DNA of 27,744 nucleotides from a virus, in IMG/VR virus record IMGVR_UViG_3300031823_000021, positions 1 through 27,744 of that record; one strand, written 5' to 3'. Below are positions 1 to 5,011 of this stretch, one piece after another. Every line of letters begins with the position of its first letter. The stretch's first letter is position 1. A model generated the notes under the pieces. The model saw nothing but the letters and a program-made list of their open reading frames with translations. It searched no databases and was not told the DNA's origin. The translations under genes and the position numbers were made by a program.

Positions 1-1
1 A

Positions 2-577
2 CCGATAATTCACGAATTCACCGACGTCGAGAGCGGGAAGAGAAACGACCGGCCCGAGCTCGAGCGAGCGCTCGAAGCCTGCCGCCGGCACCGGGCCCGA
101 CTGATTGTGGCCAAGCTCGACCGGCTCGCCCGTAACGCCGCCTTTCTCCTGACCCTGCACGACGGCCTGAAGATCGACGCGGCAGGTGTCTATTTCTGCG
201 ACCTGCCGCAATTGCCGGACGGTCCGATCGGCATCCTCGTCCTGTCAGTGATGGCCGCGATCGCGCAATGGGAGCGCGGCATCATATCGGAGCGCACTAC
301 CGCGGCGCTCGCGGCCGCCAAAGCGCGCGGCACGAAACTCGGCAATCCGAACCTCCGATCCGACGGCGCCGGTGTCGCTCGCCGGCGCCAGGCTCGAGCA
401 CACGCCCGCGACGTGTTGCCGGCGATCGCTAAAGCGCAAAAGGCCGGCTGCACCACGCTGACCGAACTCGCCGAGGCGCTCACAGCGCGCGGAATCAAAA
501 CCGCGAACGGCCTGGCGAACTGGAGCCCTGAGCAAGTCCGCCGAGTAATGCAGCATAAGGCCTGGGTCACCGAATGA
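2..577 (+). CDS. Serine site-specific recombinase, 5' end missing
   Basis: The frame is open from the window edge to the stop at 577, so the gene is cut at its N-terminus and about 191 residues are visible. The segment reading VAKLDRLARN and the following stretch ending MAAIAQWERGIISERT are characteristic of the serine resolvase/invertase catalytic domain; E-R-I-SER corresponds to the long helix E region. After it comes RGTKLGNPNLRS, the usual linker of phage serine recombinases, then a short helical C-terminal DNA-binding part ending in WSPEQVRRVMQHK. The catalytic serine near residue 10 lies outside the window. Such enzymes cut and rejoin DNA through a 5' phosphoserine, and in a prophage usually act as integrase or invertase. 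The short C-terminal part favours a small resolvase-like enzyme over a large integrase. Its stop overlaps the next start (ATGA). Confidence 0.9.
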   Translation, partial: PIIHEFTDVESGKRNDRPELERALEACRRHRARLIVAKLDRLARNAAFLLTLHDGLKIDAAGVYFCDLPQLPDGPIGILVLSVMAAIAQWERGIISERTTAALAAAKARGTKLGNPNLRSDGAGVARRRQARAHARDVLPAIAKAQKAGCTTLTELAEALTARGIKTANGLANWSPEQVRRVMQHKAWVTE

Positions 578-837
578 CCGAAACCGTCACCGTGATCGAG
601 GACGCCGACGGCAAAACGATCGCGAGGTTTCGGCGCTTGAACGAGACGGTTCCGATCGCGGCGCTGGCCGACGAGCTCGAGCGCCCGAAGCGCCGGCGAC
701 GGAGCAACGGCGGCCCTGGTGCAGCGCGCCGCGAGAAACGCGATCGGACGCCGATGTCTGCGCGAGTGCTGCCGCTCGCCCGGCCCGACTGGTTTGACGA
801 ACGCATCGATCGCGCCCGGCTGATGGCCGGCCGGTAG
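574..837 (+). CDS. Small basic hypothetical protein
   Basis: Eighty-seven residues; the ATG overlaps the recombinase stop as ATGA, implying translational coupling. The N-terminal half (TETVTVIEDADGKTIARF) looks like two short beta strands. The middle is very basic, with a KRRRR cluster at about residues 39-43, and there are further Arg-rich patches. No family was recognised. Composition would suit a nucleic-acid-binding accessory protein, but that is inference only. It is followed after 8 bases by a start with a good ribosome site. Confidence 0.6.
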   Translation: MTETVTVIEDADGKTIARFRRLNETVPIAALADELERPKRRRRSNGGPGAARREKRDRTPMSARVLPLARPDWFDERIDRARLMAGR

Positions 838-845
838 GAGATTGC

Positions 846-1016
846 ATGTTCCTGTTTTCGAAAGCCGAGATGCTGCTCATTGCGCTGCAGCAGGAAGTGG
901 CGCTGCGTCGCCATTGGCAGCGCCTCGGCCTTAGCGGTCAGCTGCAGCGGCAGGACTGGCGCAAGCATCGCCGGCGCGGCTGGAAACAACGCCGCAGCGC
1001 GGGGATTGCCCGATGA
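846..1016 (+). CDS. 56-residue hypothetical protein
   Basis: Start ATG at 846 is preceded by a clear Shine-Dalgarno (AGGAGA, about 836-841). The stop TGA at 1014-1016 overlaps the next ATG at 1013. The peptide begins MFLFSKAEMLLIALQQE and continues as an amphipathic, Arg/Gln/Trp-rich helix. There is no transmembrane segment and no recognised family. The ribosome site and the overlap with its neighbour are the main reasons for calling it real. Confidence 0.6.
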   Translation: MFLFSKAEMLLIALQQEVALRRHWQRLGLSGQLQRQDWRKHRRRGWKQRRSAGIAR

Positions 1017-1255
1017 TCCGCTGGCCGTGGCGCCGGAAGCGCCAGACCGTCGAGATACCGCGCGTCGGTCCCGACGAAGTAATGCTGCTGACTTGCGCGC
1101 GAAGCCTCACCTCTCGGGAAGCGGATCGCCTGCAGCAGCTGTTCAGCGAGGCGTATCGTAACAGGAGCAGCAGCGCCGCGATCATCGTCGATCTGCCGAT
1201 CACGGTCGCGGCGATTGTAAAGCGCAGCGCCGTTGACCCGGGGCCGATCGCGTGA
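1013..1255 (+). CDS. Hypothetical protein
   Basis: Eighty residues, starting in an ATGA overlap with the previous gene and ending in a GTGA overlap with the next. It begins MIRWPWRRKRQ, a basic N-terminus; residues about 38-62 predict a helix followed by a strand (AAIIVDLPITVAAIVKR). No family was recognised. Its place inside a run of overlapping frames supports co-translation with the neighbours. Confidence 0.6.
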   Translation: MIRWPWRRKRQTVEIPRVGPDEVMLLTCARSLTSREADRLQQLFSEAYRNRSSSAAIIVDLPITVAAIVKRSAVDPGPIA

Positions 1256-1683
1256 TGGCGCAGTCTCCGCAGATGCCGCGCACGCCCAACCAAATGCGCG
1301 CCGAGGAAGGCCTGCCGGCGCTCCCACGCGGGCTCGCCCAGGCCGATCGCATCGTCAACGCGGCATGTCCCGATGTCGGCGAGGAACCGAGTTTCGGCGC
1401 GTTGGTTGACGCCGCGACGGCCGAGATCGCCGAAGCGTTTCGCGTGCCGCCGCCCAAAGATCCTACGGTCTACGCCTTCACGCCAGCGGGCGGCTATCCG
1501 CCATATCTGAACATCAGGCGCGGCGATCCCGGCGTGTATGTGATCACCGTGCGCAGCCCAGCAGGTGCCGCCGGCGATCGCTGCGGCGATACGGCGACCA
1601 TCGCAATCGGCCGCGACCAGCTGCTCGAGCTCTTCAAAGCGCTCGCCGGCGAGCTCGAGGTCCCGGTGAGCAGGCGGCTATGA
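1252..1683 (+). CDS. Hypothetical protein
   Basis: Starts at GTG 1252 (GTGA overlap with the upstream stop); an ATG directly after it at 1255 is an equally plausible start. Product is about 142-143 residues. The first third is helical (AQADRIVNAACPDVG, then FGALVDAATAEIAEAFRVP). The C-terminal half looks beta-rich (YLNIRRGDPGVYVITVRS) and ends in a helix (DQLLELFKALAGELEV). No motif allows a function. Its stop overlaps the next gene's start as ATGA. Confidence 0.65.
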   Translation: MMAQSPQMPRTPNQMRAEEGLPALPRGLAQADRIVNAACPDVGEEPSFGALVDAATAEIAEAFRVPPPKDPTVYAFTPAGGYPPYLNIRRGDPGVYVITVRSPAGAAGDRCGDTATIAIGRDQLLELFKALAGELEVPVSRRL

Positions 1684-2051
1684 TCGACGCCGTCGAAGAC
1701 GCCCGTCAGCGCCGCGCCAGGATCGATAAGCCGCGCTGCATGGTCGAGCAGCTGCGCGACGACCGGCTGATCTCAATTCGCGAGTTCGACGTCGGCATGT
1801 TCCTGCGGGCGACGAACGATAAGCTGATGCGCCGGCGCGACATTAGGGCCGAAGCCGTGCTGCAGCTGATGCGCGACGAGCTCAACAAGATCGAGCGCGG
1901 CACCTGGGCGATGGTCCGCGAGGTTTGCATCGAAAACGAGCCGTTGCGGACGGTCGACGGCACAAAGCGCTTTCGTGAAGCGCTCCAGGCTGTCGCGCTG
2001 AAGGTCGATGTTCTGATGGCTCACTTCGCCGGCGCCGACGGCGTCGCATGA
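1680..2051 (+). CDS. Hypothetical helical protein
   Basis: One hundred and twenty-three residues, ATGA overlaps at both ends. The protein is almost wholly alpha-helical and charged. Segments such as DDRLISIREFDVGMFLRA and GTKRFREALQAVALKVDVLMAHF are faintly reminiscent of the DUF6456-type C-terminal helices found in alphaproteobacterial phage-associated proteins. That resemblance is by eye and weak. Its place in an early-type run of small genes would fit a regulatory or replication-accessory role, but this is inference. Confidence 0.6.
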   Translation: MIDAVEDARQRRARIDKPRCMVEQLRDDRLISIREFDVGMFLRATNDKLMRRRDIRAEAVLQLMRDELNKIERGTWAMVREVCIENEPLRTVDGTKRFREALQAVALKVDVLMAHFAGADGVA

Positions 2052-2212
2052 ACGAGATGGAAATCAGCAAAGCGTGCAAGCGCGACCGGACCTGCATTAC
2101 GGCCTGCGCCGCGCTTTGGAGCCTAGGCGTCTGCGCCGAGCGAGCGAGAGATGCGCCGCCGGCGGTTCCTCCGGTCACAGCCGCTGACACAGCTTGTGAA
2201 AAGCCGAACTGA
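2048..2212 (+). CDS. 54-residue cysteine-containing hypothetical protein
   Basis: ATG at 2048 overlaps the preceding stop (ATGA) and the frame ends with TGA at 2210-2212. The peptide MNEMEISKACKRDRTCI has cysteines at residues 10, 16, 20, 29 and 50 and ends Pro/Ala-rich. Spacing of the cysteines does not match a zinc finger that I recognise. It closes the chain of overlapping genes that begins at the recombinase. Support is mainly positional. Confidence 0.5.
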   Translation: MNEMEISKACKRDRTCITACAALWSLGVCAERARDAPPAVPPVTAADTACEKPN

Positions 2213-2242
2213 GCCGGCGGCGCGCCCGGTGTGTTAAAATGT

Positions 2243-2252
2243 GAGTCGACTC
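2243..2252. promoter_or_regulatory. 10-bp palindrome, possible operator
   Basis: GAGTCGACTC is a perfect palindrome, 2 bases after TAAAAT (2235-2240), the only AT-rich run nearby. It could be an operator over a -10 element of the gene starting at 2292, but no convincing -35 sequence is visible. Confidence 0.2.
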
Positions 2253-2291
2253 GTGCTGGGGGGCGCGAACCACTGTGAAGGGTCAGCCCCT

Positions 2292-2444
2292 ATGACCGAC
2301 GAGGAAATCGCCTGGGAGCGCATGCGCCTGGCGATCTTGCGGGCGCAGCAGGATCCGAGCGACCGCAACCTGGCCGAGGTCACCCGGCTTAAACACAAGA
2401 TGGTCGAGGCGATGGAACGGCCGCAGCGAGACGACGCGGCTTAG
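2292..2444 (+). CDS. Small acidic/charged hypothetical protein
   Basis: I prefer ATG 2292 to an upstream GTG at 2241 because AAGGG (about 2278-2282) sits 9 bases before it. The product is 50 residues: MTDEEIAWERMRLAILRAQQ, then a charged helix ending QRDDAA. It is likely one helical hairpin. No family was recognised. Its stop codon shares four bases (TTAG) with the stop of the reverse gene at 2441-2620, so the two are exactly tail to tail. Confidence 0.5.
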   Translation: MTDEEIAWERMRLAILRAQQDPSDRNLAEVTRLKHKMVEAMERPQRDDAA

Positions 2445-2620
2445 CTCCAATTCAGCGCGTCGTCGCGAGTGGCGATCGCGGCGTCTATCGTTTCGCCGAT
2501 GTCTTTTCTCAGCGCAGCCGCGGCCTCTTTATTTCCGTCGAGAAAGCCGCGCTCCTTCAGCATTTGCATGATGATTTGGACCGCGTTGTACGTCTCGGAA
2601 TAGGTCCACGGATTATCCAT
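2441..2620 (-). CDS. 59-residue hypothetical protein, reverse strand
   Basis: Minus-strand ATG at 2620 preceded by GGAAGGA about 12 bases upstream; stop TAA at 2443-2441. The peptide MDNPWTYSETYNAVQIIMQM continues LKERGFLDGN and ends DDALNWS. It looks like a folded helical protein of normal composition rather than a shadow, and no competing plus-strand gene covers it. Function unknown. It lies downstream of, and in the same direction as, the regulator-like gene at 2703-3200, with a long inverted repeat between them. Confidence 0.6.
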   Translation of the reverse strand: MDNPWTYSETYNAVQIIMQMLKERGFLDGNKEAAAALRKDIGETIDAAIATRDDALNWS

Positions 2621-2660
2621 TTTGCCGCACGGTCCTTCCCCAGGCTGAAGGCGGCTGAGC

Positions 2661-2697
2661 GGTCGGGACTGTGTGGCGGGAACCCACAGTCCCGACT
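2661..2697. repeat. 12-bp perfect inverted repeat between two reverse genes
   Basis: Left arm GTCGGGACTGTG at 2662-2673 and right arm CACAGTCCCGAC at 2685-2696 are exactly complementary, with an 11-base loop and an outer G-T pair. On the plus strand it is followed only by CCTTT, and on the minus strand by no T-run, so it is at best a weak terminator. It could be an operator or an RNA processing/stability element of the minus-strand pair. Confidence 0.7.
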
Positions 2698-2702
2698 AGC
2701 CT

Positions 2703-3200
2703 TTAACCGCCCGTTCCAGTCCGTGCTTCGGCGGCCTGGCCGCCGGCTGCCTTCTGCGCAGGTCTGCGGCCTCGCCGGCGTTGCCCGGTCTGGATGCTAG
2801 TGGCGCCCGGCGACTGCGCCAGGTTCCAGCCCTTCATTGCATCACCGATGACCAGCTTTTTCGTCACAAGCGAACCGGATACGCCACCGAGCGCGGTGCC
2901 GATTTGCTGTGCGTTGAGCCCCGTCTCGATCTGAAGTTCGGCGCTCGTGATGCCCGGCCTGTTCTTGATCGCGGTGAGGATTTTCCCGCTCGTGGTGTTC
3001 GCGCTCGGCTCTTTGACCGCCGTCGAACGTTTGGTCCGTCGAGTTGATACCGTTCGGTCCACGATCGCGATGCCGTTCGTCAGCGAGAGCTCGGCATTGA
3101 GAACGCCCAAAGCGAAAAAGGCGCCATCCCTAAAGTCCGTCGGGCAACCTGGCGGCAAGATCGCCACCATGCCTTGATAGGTCGTCGTCTGTTGGTTCAT
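2703..3200 (-). CDS. Winged-helix-like putative regulator
   Basis: The frame opens further upstream, but ATG 3200 has a strong ribosome site (AAGGAGGG, 6 bases before) and starts MNQQTTTYQGMVAILPPG, giving 165 residues. Residues about 88-145 (SGKILTAIKNRPGITSAELQ, then a second helix LNAQQIGTALGG and a beta hairpin region GSLVTKKLVIGD) look like a winged helix-turn-helix. The last 35 residues are basic and Gly/Ala-rich. A DNA-binding regulator is therefore inferred; no precise family was recognised. It is divergent from the plus gene at 3261 with 60 bases between, a layout suited to control of both. Confidence 0.65.
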   Translation of the reverse strand: MNQQTTTYQGMVAILPPGCPTDFRDGAFFALGVLNAELSLTNGIAIVDRTVSTRRTKRSTAVKEPSANTTSGKILTAIKNRPGITSAELQIETGLNAQQIGTALGGVSGSLVTKKLVIGDAMKGWNLAQSPGATSIQTGQRRRGRRPAQKAAGGQAAEARTGTGG

Positions 3201-3260
3201 CGCACTGCCCTCCTTTTTGCAGCAGTGCTTGCGTTTACTCTCACAACCGCAGGTGCCGCA

Positions 3261-3497
3261 ATGGTGAAGACGCGCGCCGGCGAACTTACCGAGTTCAATA
3301 CGCTGCTGCGGCGCGCCGCCTATTTGCGGAAGATCGACGGCGACAAGCGCGACGCCGAGATAATCATCGACGATTTTATTCACCTTCTGGAACTGCCGTC
3401 GCTGCTGCCGCTAACGGAAACCTTGCGCGGGATCGTTCAGCGCCTGGCGGTCAAAGTCGGAGCCATAGAAAACGACCCGACAGCGAGCGCGCTGTGA
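3261..3497 (+). CDS. Hypothetical protein
   Basis: The frame extends upstream to an ATG at 3174, but that would overlap the start and ribosome site of the reverse gene, so the ATG at 3261 is preferred (78 residues). A weak AGGTG precedes it by about 6 bases. The protein is helical, with segments DFIHLLELPSLLPLTETLRG and VQRLAVKVGAIEN. No family was recognised. Its stop overlaps the next gene's GTG (GTGA), so the lipoprotein gene that follows is probably co-translated. The longer form would begin with a hydrophobic signal-like stretch (ALLFAAVLAFTLTTAGA), so the alternative start deserves attention. Confidence 0.55.
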   Translation: MVKTRAGELTEFNTLLRRAAYLRKIDGDKRDAEIIIDDFIHLLELPSLLPLTETLRGIVQRLAVKVGAIENDPTASAL

Positions 3498-3721
3498 AAT
3501 TCGCCGCGATCGTCGCCCTGACCGCGCTTGCCGGCTGCAGTCCTTATCTCGTCATGGATCCGCGCGACGACACCAAGGTCGTTGCACTGTGCTACCGCGA
3601 TTCCACGAACGCCTTCTGCAGGGTTGAGGACGTCGATCACAAGACGGTCACCACCGGCTCAGGCTACCTCTCGTCGCTTGGCGGGATCGCATCGCTCTTC
3701 GCGCTCGTCGCCAAGCCGTAA
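3494..3721 (+). CDS. Small lipoprotein
   Basis: Seventy-five residues from GTG 3494, overlapping the previous stop. The N-terminus MKFAAIVALTALAGC is a short type II signal peptide with lipobox L-A-G-C and acylation at Cys15. The mature part is about 60 residues with two more cysteines (CYRD, FCRVED), so it is probably an outer- or inner-membrane-anchored periplasmic protein. Phage lipoproteins of this size include Rz1-type spanins and superinfection-exclusion or lysogenic-conversion proteins. It is not proline-rich and has no Rz partner beside it, so conversion or exclusion seems likelier than lysis; that is inference. Confidence 0.65.
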   Translation: MKFAAIVALTALAGCSPYLVMDPRDDTKVVALCYRDSTNAFCRVEDVDHKTVTTGSGYLSSLGGIASLFALVAKP

Positions 3722-3757
3722 AGACCCCCCGCGCGGATGAAATTCGCCAAGCGATCG
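3495..3757 (+). repeat. Short direct repeat at two gene starts
   Basis: The 11-base word TGAAATTCGCC is at 3495-3505 and 3738-3748; after it comes GCGATCG directly in the first copy and after two extra bases in the second. Both copies cover the start codon region of a frame (3494 and 3737), giving both products the N-terminus MKFA. Confidence 0.6.
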
Positions 3758-3934
3758 CACACGTTTCGGCTGGTGCTGCCAGGCTGCTATCCGCTTCTGT
3801 TCGAGCTCAACTCTTGGCATTGGAAGCGGAACGGCAACACAGCACGGGAAAAAGAGCAACCCGAAGCTGATGGCTGTAAGCTGGGTGCAACAGGCCGGGT
3901 TCTACGAAGACGAGCCCGGAAAGTGGACCCATAG
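3737..3934 (+). CDS. Doubtful small hypothetical protein
   Basis: Sixty-five residues starting MKFAKRSHTFRLVLPGC. The first 40 codons have the high third-position GC of the neighbours, but later codons do not, and the last 65 bases are overlapped by a better frame starting at 3870. No good ribosome site is visible. It is Trp/His- and Arg-rich with no recognised family. It may be a real short gene, or the degraded remnant of a longer one. Confidence 0.3.
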   Translation: MKFAKRSHTFRLVLPGCYPLLFELNSWHWKRNGNTAREKEQPEADGCKLGATGRVLRRRARKVDP

Positions 3935-4022
3935 GCCGACCCCAGGCGCGCGGCGTCTGTGGCTCTATTTCCGAGGCGGCTATGCGCTACATGCCGACTT
4001 TCGTGTGGTGCGCACGTCCTGA
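3870..4022 (+). CDS. 50-residue hypothetical protein
   Basis: ATG 3870 to TGA 4020-4022. The peptide starts MAVSWVQQAGFYEDEPGKW and includes RRLWLYFRGGYALHADF, with balanced composition and GC-rich third codon positions. A compact beta-rich fold is plausible. There is no clear Shine-Dalgarno; coupling to the frame above is possible. The 3' end overlaps the next small gene by 41 bases. Function unknown. Confidence 0.45.
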   Translation: MAVSWVQQAGFYEDEPGKWTHRPTPGARRLWLYFRGGYALHADFRVVRTS

Positions 4023-4146
4023 TCCCGTTCTTTGGTTCCGTCAATGGGCTGACGAAGTCCGCGACGAGACTGAACAGCGCGTCTATGGCAGCACGCCGCG
4101 CCATGAATACCCATCACAATTCGAACCAAGCGACAGCGATGGCTGA
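3982..4146 (+). CDS. 54-residue hypothetical protein
   Basis: ATG 3982 has GAGG (3973-3976) 5 bases upstream. The product runs MRYMPTFVWCARPDPVLWF, then RQWADEVRDETEQRVYG, and ends QFEPSDSDG. The charged, well-mixed composition argues for real coding and against the frame that would otherwise extend the HNH gene leftwards. Its stop (4144-4146) overlaps the proposed HNH start at 4139 by 8 bases. Confidence 0.5.
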   Translation: MRYMPTFVWCARPDPVLWFRQWADEVRDETEQRVYGSTPRHEYPSQFEPSDSDG

Positions 4147-4453
4147 TAGCCGCAGCGACGCGGCGCGGCAGTATCGTTGCTGGTACTACACGACCCGATG
4201 GCGCGAGCTCCGCAAGGCGCAGCTGCAGCGCGAGCCGTTGTGTCACCTATGCCGAGCGGGAGGACGCCGGACACCGGCGACGATCGTCGACCACCGGCGG
4301 CCGCACCGTGGCAGCGCCGCGCTTTTCTTCGACGCCGGCAACCTCGCCTCCCTGTGCAAGCCGCACCACGACGCGACGAAGCAGCGACAGGAGCGCGGCC
4401 GTAAGCAAGTCGGCGTTGCCAACGATGGCTGGCCGGCCGAACCGGGGGGATAG
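4139..4453 (+). CDS. HNH endonuclease (packaging-associated)
   Basis: One hundred and four residues from ATG 4139, the usual size for terminase-linked phage HNH proteins. The frame is open back to 3959, but the upstream part is covered by another credible gene in a different frame. Visible motif: C35-x2-C38 (PLCHLC), then IVDHRRP with D51-H52, N68 in AGNLASLC, C73 and H76-H77 in CKPHHD. This is the beta-beta-alpha metal fold with zinc-knuckle cysteines. HNH proteins beside P27-type terminases in HK97-like phages are known to help the terminase cut cos DNA. Its position 96 bases before the small terminase fits that job. Confidence 0.9.
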   Translation: MADSRSDAARQYRCWYYTTRWRELRKAQLQREPLCHLCRAGGRRTPATIVDHRRPHRGSAALFFDAGNLASLCKPHHDATKQRQERGRKQVGVANDGWPAEPGG

Positions 4454-4549
4454 GGGTTTCGAGCAACGTCTCGAGGCGCCGAGCAACCGGTCAACCGTTT
4501 TCTTTTTTGGCCCGCGATATTCGAACAGGGGGTCAAAAGGATAAAAAGC
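4454..4549 (+). other. HNH-terminase intergenic region, candidate cos neighbourhood
   Basis: Ninety-six bases with a GATAGGGG run, a CGAG/CTCG hairpin (about 4470-4483), the repeated word CAACCG (4485-4500 region) and a pyrimidine tract TTTTCTTTTTT at 4498-4508. HK97-type phages often keep cos just upstream of the small terminase, so cos could lie here. No cleavage site can be read from sequence alone. AAAGG before GTG 4550 is the terminase ribosome site. Confidence 0.25.
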
Positions 4550-5011
4550 GTGGAAAGAGGCAGAAAACCTAAGCCTTCCGCGCTGAAGCTAGTGACAGGG
4601 AACCCTGGGCATCGCGCCGTAAATTCCGCGGAGCCAAAACCGCGGCCAGGACTGCCGACACCGCCGGCGACGCTCAACGAAGACGCGCTGCGGGAATGGC
4701 GCCGGGTGGCGCGAGAGCTTCATCAATGCGGGCTGCTGACGCTCGTCGATCGGGCCGCACTCGCCGCCTACTGCCAGGCTTACGGACGATGGGCCCAGGC
4801 CGAGCGCGAGCTCGCGACCGAAGAGCTCGTCATCACCACCGACAAGGGCAACCTGATCCAGAACCCGCTGGTCGGCATCGCCCGGCGGGCTCAGTCCGAC
4901 ATGGTCCGCTACGCCGCAGAATTTGGGATGACCCCGAGTGCAAGATCGCGAGTCCACGCCGAAGGGAAGGGCAAAGCATCCGCCCAGGATCCCGCACGCA
5001 AATACTTCTAG
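4550..5011 (+). CDS. terS: Terminase small subunit, P27 family
   Basis: One hundred and fifty-three residues from GTG 4550, with AAAGG 9 bases upstream. It opens MERGRKPKPSALKLVTGNPG, the family signature of P27-type small terminases (basic, R/K-G-x-K-P, then LxGNPG). The following helices (DALREWRRVARELHQCGLL, then VDRAALAAYCQAYGRW) and the segment ITTDKGNLIQNPLVGIARRA are also typical. The protein recognises phage DNA ends and recruits the large subunit. It lies between the HNH gene and the large subunit, whose start overlaps its last 74 bases. Confidence 0.95.
   Translation: MERGRKPKPSALKLVTGNPGHRAVNSAEPKPRPGLPTPPATLNEDALREWRRVARELHQCGLLTLVDRAALAAYCQAYGRWAQAERELATEELVITTDKGNLIQNPLVGIARRAQSDMVRYAAEFGMTPSARSRVHAEGKGKASAQDPARKYF

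Noticed and set aside
2212-2245. Promoter around TAAAAT at 2235
   Set aside because: No matching -35 element at the right distance; only the palindrome is listed, with low confidence.
2564-3177. Several plus-strand open frames
   Set aside because: They lie opposite the winged-helix gene, which has the better start and a domain-like pattern.
3721-3860. Plus frame reading DEIRQAIAHVSAGAARLL as a helix
   Set aside because: No start codon in the open stretch and lower third-position GC than the competing frame; kept only as a remark in the micro-gene finding.
3959-4138. N-terminal extension of the HNH frame
   Set aside because: This stretch is covered by small genes in other frames with better codon pattern, and 104 residues is the normal size of the HNH family.
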